Source: Rhodospirillaceae bacterium
Lineage (GTDB): Bacteria; Pseudomonadota; Alphaproteobacteria; UBA8366; GCA-2717185
NCBI GenBank assembly: GCA_002717185.1
Contig: PBDC01000057.1
Coordinates: forward strand, 1 to 6,539
Length of the DNA: 6,539 nt
Reading direction: 5' to 3'
Of the stretch, positions 5,550 through 6,539 are shown one piece after another; positions within the stretch are counted from its first letter, which is position 1; the number at the start of each line of letters is the position of its first letter. The translations under genes and the position numbers were made by a program. The notes under the pieces are model-generated. The model worked only from the letters and a program-made list of their open reading frames with translations. It made no database searches and was not told where the DNA came from.

Positions 5550-6539
5550 ATGGAATCGGAGATTGTCAAAGGAATGGCGTCGGAACGGTTAGTCGAGCTA
5601 CCCGTTCGCTCGGTGTGTGAAGCCGCTGTGGACACGCGGATCACCTTGACGTCACCCAAACGTTTCATAAATCGAGAACTATCATGGCTCGCTTTCAACG
5701 AGCGTGTTTTACAAGCGGCGGAAAGCAAGAAGCACCCACTGCTTGAACGGCTTCGGTTCCTGTCCATCTCCGCCAACAACCTCAATGAATTTTTCATGGT
5801 CCGGGTTGCTGGATTGCGCGGTCAGGTCGAAGCTAAGGTTAATATTCCCAGCCAGGAAGGTCTGACGCCGCGACAGCAGTTGGAATTGGTGAATGCCAGG
5901 GCAATGAGCCTGATGCACAATCAGCAGAAATGCTGGCGGCAGATTGTCCGGCAATTGCACGATGAGAATATCCATGTTCTGGAGGCAAAGGAGCTGCGCA
6001 CATCTGATCGGCGCTGGCTGCGGGCATTCTTTTTGGAAAAGCTGTTCTCCGTTCTGAGCCCGATTGCAGTAGATCCCGCGCATCCGTTTCCTTTTATCCC
6101 CAATCTTGGGTTCGCTTCGGTTGTTGCCCTAAAAAAAGGACGACGGAAGGAGAATTTGAACGCGCTGGTTTTACTGCCGCATTTAGTGGAACGGTTCATT
6201 CGGCTGCCCGGCAAGGAACATCGTTTTGTTGCGCTGGAGACCGTTGTTGCGATGCATGTGCAGAAGCTGTTCCCAGGCTTCAAAGTGGTGGAAGTTGGCC
6301 AATGCCGAGTTCTGCGCGACAGTGATGTTGAAATCGAGGAAGAAGCTGAAGATCTCGTGCTCCTTTACGAGAGTGTGCTTAAAGAGAGACGGCGCGGTTC
6401 GGTTATTCGGTTGACGATCAATGACGACATGTCCAGGGAATTACGCCAGTTCTTGGTCGACGGCCTCGATGCTGCGCCAGAGACGGTGTTCGCCCTTAAA
6501 GGGTTGCTTGGTTTGGCAGATACTAGCGAGCTGATCGTT
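5550..6539 (+). CDS. ppk1: Polyphosphate kinase 1 (N-terminal 330 residues, runs off the window)
   Basis: PPK1 reversibly transfers the gamma-phosphate of ATP to a growing polyphosphate chain; in other bacteria it is membrane-associated or in polyphosphate granules. The frame is open from 5550 to the window edge with no stop, so it is cut by the boundary (family length about 690-750). After a 37-residue leader comes the conserved N domain RFINRELSWLAFNERVL (38-54), then ERLRFLSISANNLNEFFMVRVAGL (66-89). Asn77 matches the adenine-contacting Asn45 of E. coli PPK1. The head domain follows (about 142-330), including RDSDVEIEEEAEDLV (256-270) and the RRGSVIRLTI strand (281-290). The catalytic C domains with the phosphorylated His lie beyond the window. 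The start is uncertain: ATG 5550 is the first in frame after the TAA at 5523, while ATG 5574 has AAAGGA directly against it, too close to serve well. Both leave the conserved core intact. Position 79 is Asn where Asp is usual. Confidence 0.95.
   Translation, partial: MESEIVKGMASERLVELPVRSVCEAAVDTRITLTSPKRFINRELSWLAFNERVLQAAESKKHPLLERLRFLSISANNLNEFFMVRVAGLRGQVEAKVNIPSQEGLTPRQQLELVNARAMSLMHNQQKCWRQIVRQLHDENIHVLEAKELRTSDRRWLRAFFLEKLFSVLSPIAVDPAHPFPFIPNLGFASVVALKKGRRKENLNALVLLPHLVERFIRLPGKEHRFVALETVVAMHVQKLFPGFKVVEVGQCRVLRDSDVEIEEEAEDLVLLYESVLKERRRGSVIRLTINDDMSRELRQFLVDGLDAAPETVFALKGLLGLADTSELIV

Noticed and set aside
5495..5797. 100-codon open frame on the - strand
   Set aside because: It overlaps the promoter and conserved N-terminus of ppk1 and shows no protein-like features.

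Overview
The window looks like chromosomal DNA from a moderately GC-rich proteobacterium. An alphaproteobacterium, possibly a sphingomonad, is the best guess. This rests on the flavour of the proteins: a PPK1 opening with RFINRELSWLAFNERVL and followed by MVRVAGLRGQ, and a YheS-type ABC-F protein. It is an inference, not a demonstrated assignment. All recognisable genes read on the + strand.

Layout. Positions 1-1054 hold no convincing complete gene. At most the first ~109 bases carry the 3' end of an upstream gene. The rest is intergenic or decayed DNA with short repeats: three copies of an 8-bp unit, and a perfect 12-bp inverted pair 221 bp apart. Positions 1055-5191 carry four tightly packed genes. 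They encode a YheS-like ABC-F ATPase (1055-2932), an alpha/beta hydrolase (2970-3773), a classical short-chain dehydrogenase/reductase (3825-4586) and a YfcE-type metallophosphoesterase (4583-5191). Gaps are 37, 51 and -4 bp, with no obvious terminator between them, so they probably form one transcription unit. Positions 5192-5549 are intergenic, with a telomere-like hexamer triplet, two palindromes that may end the operon, and a possible promoter. From 5550 to the window edge runs the N-terminal 330 residues of polyphosphate kinase 1. It has no stop in the window and continues beyond it.

How the genes may work together. The ABC-F protein acts on the ribosome. The hydrolase and SDR make a plausible two-step small-molecule pair (cleave an ester or C-C bond, oxidise or reduce an alcohol/ketone). 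The phosphoesterase is translationally coupled to the SDR by a 4-bp TTGA overlap with a TTG start. No shared substrate can be read from the sequence. PPK1 makes inorganic polyphosphate from ATP and appears to be a separate unit.

I see no CRISPR array, tRNA, rRNA, intact insertion sequence or clear defence system. The least explained parts are the long gene-poor leader with its 12-bp inverted pair, and the unusual grouping of an ABC-F gene with a hydrolase/SDR/phosphoesterase set.
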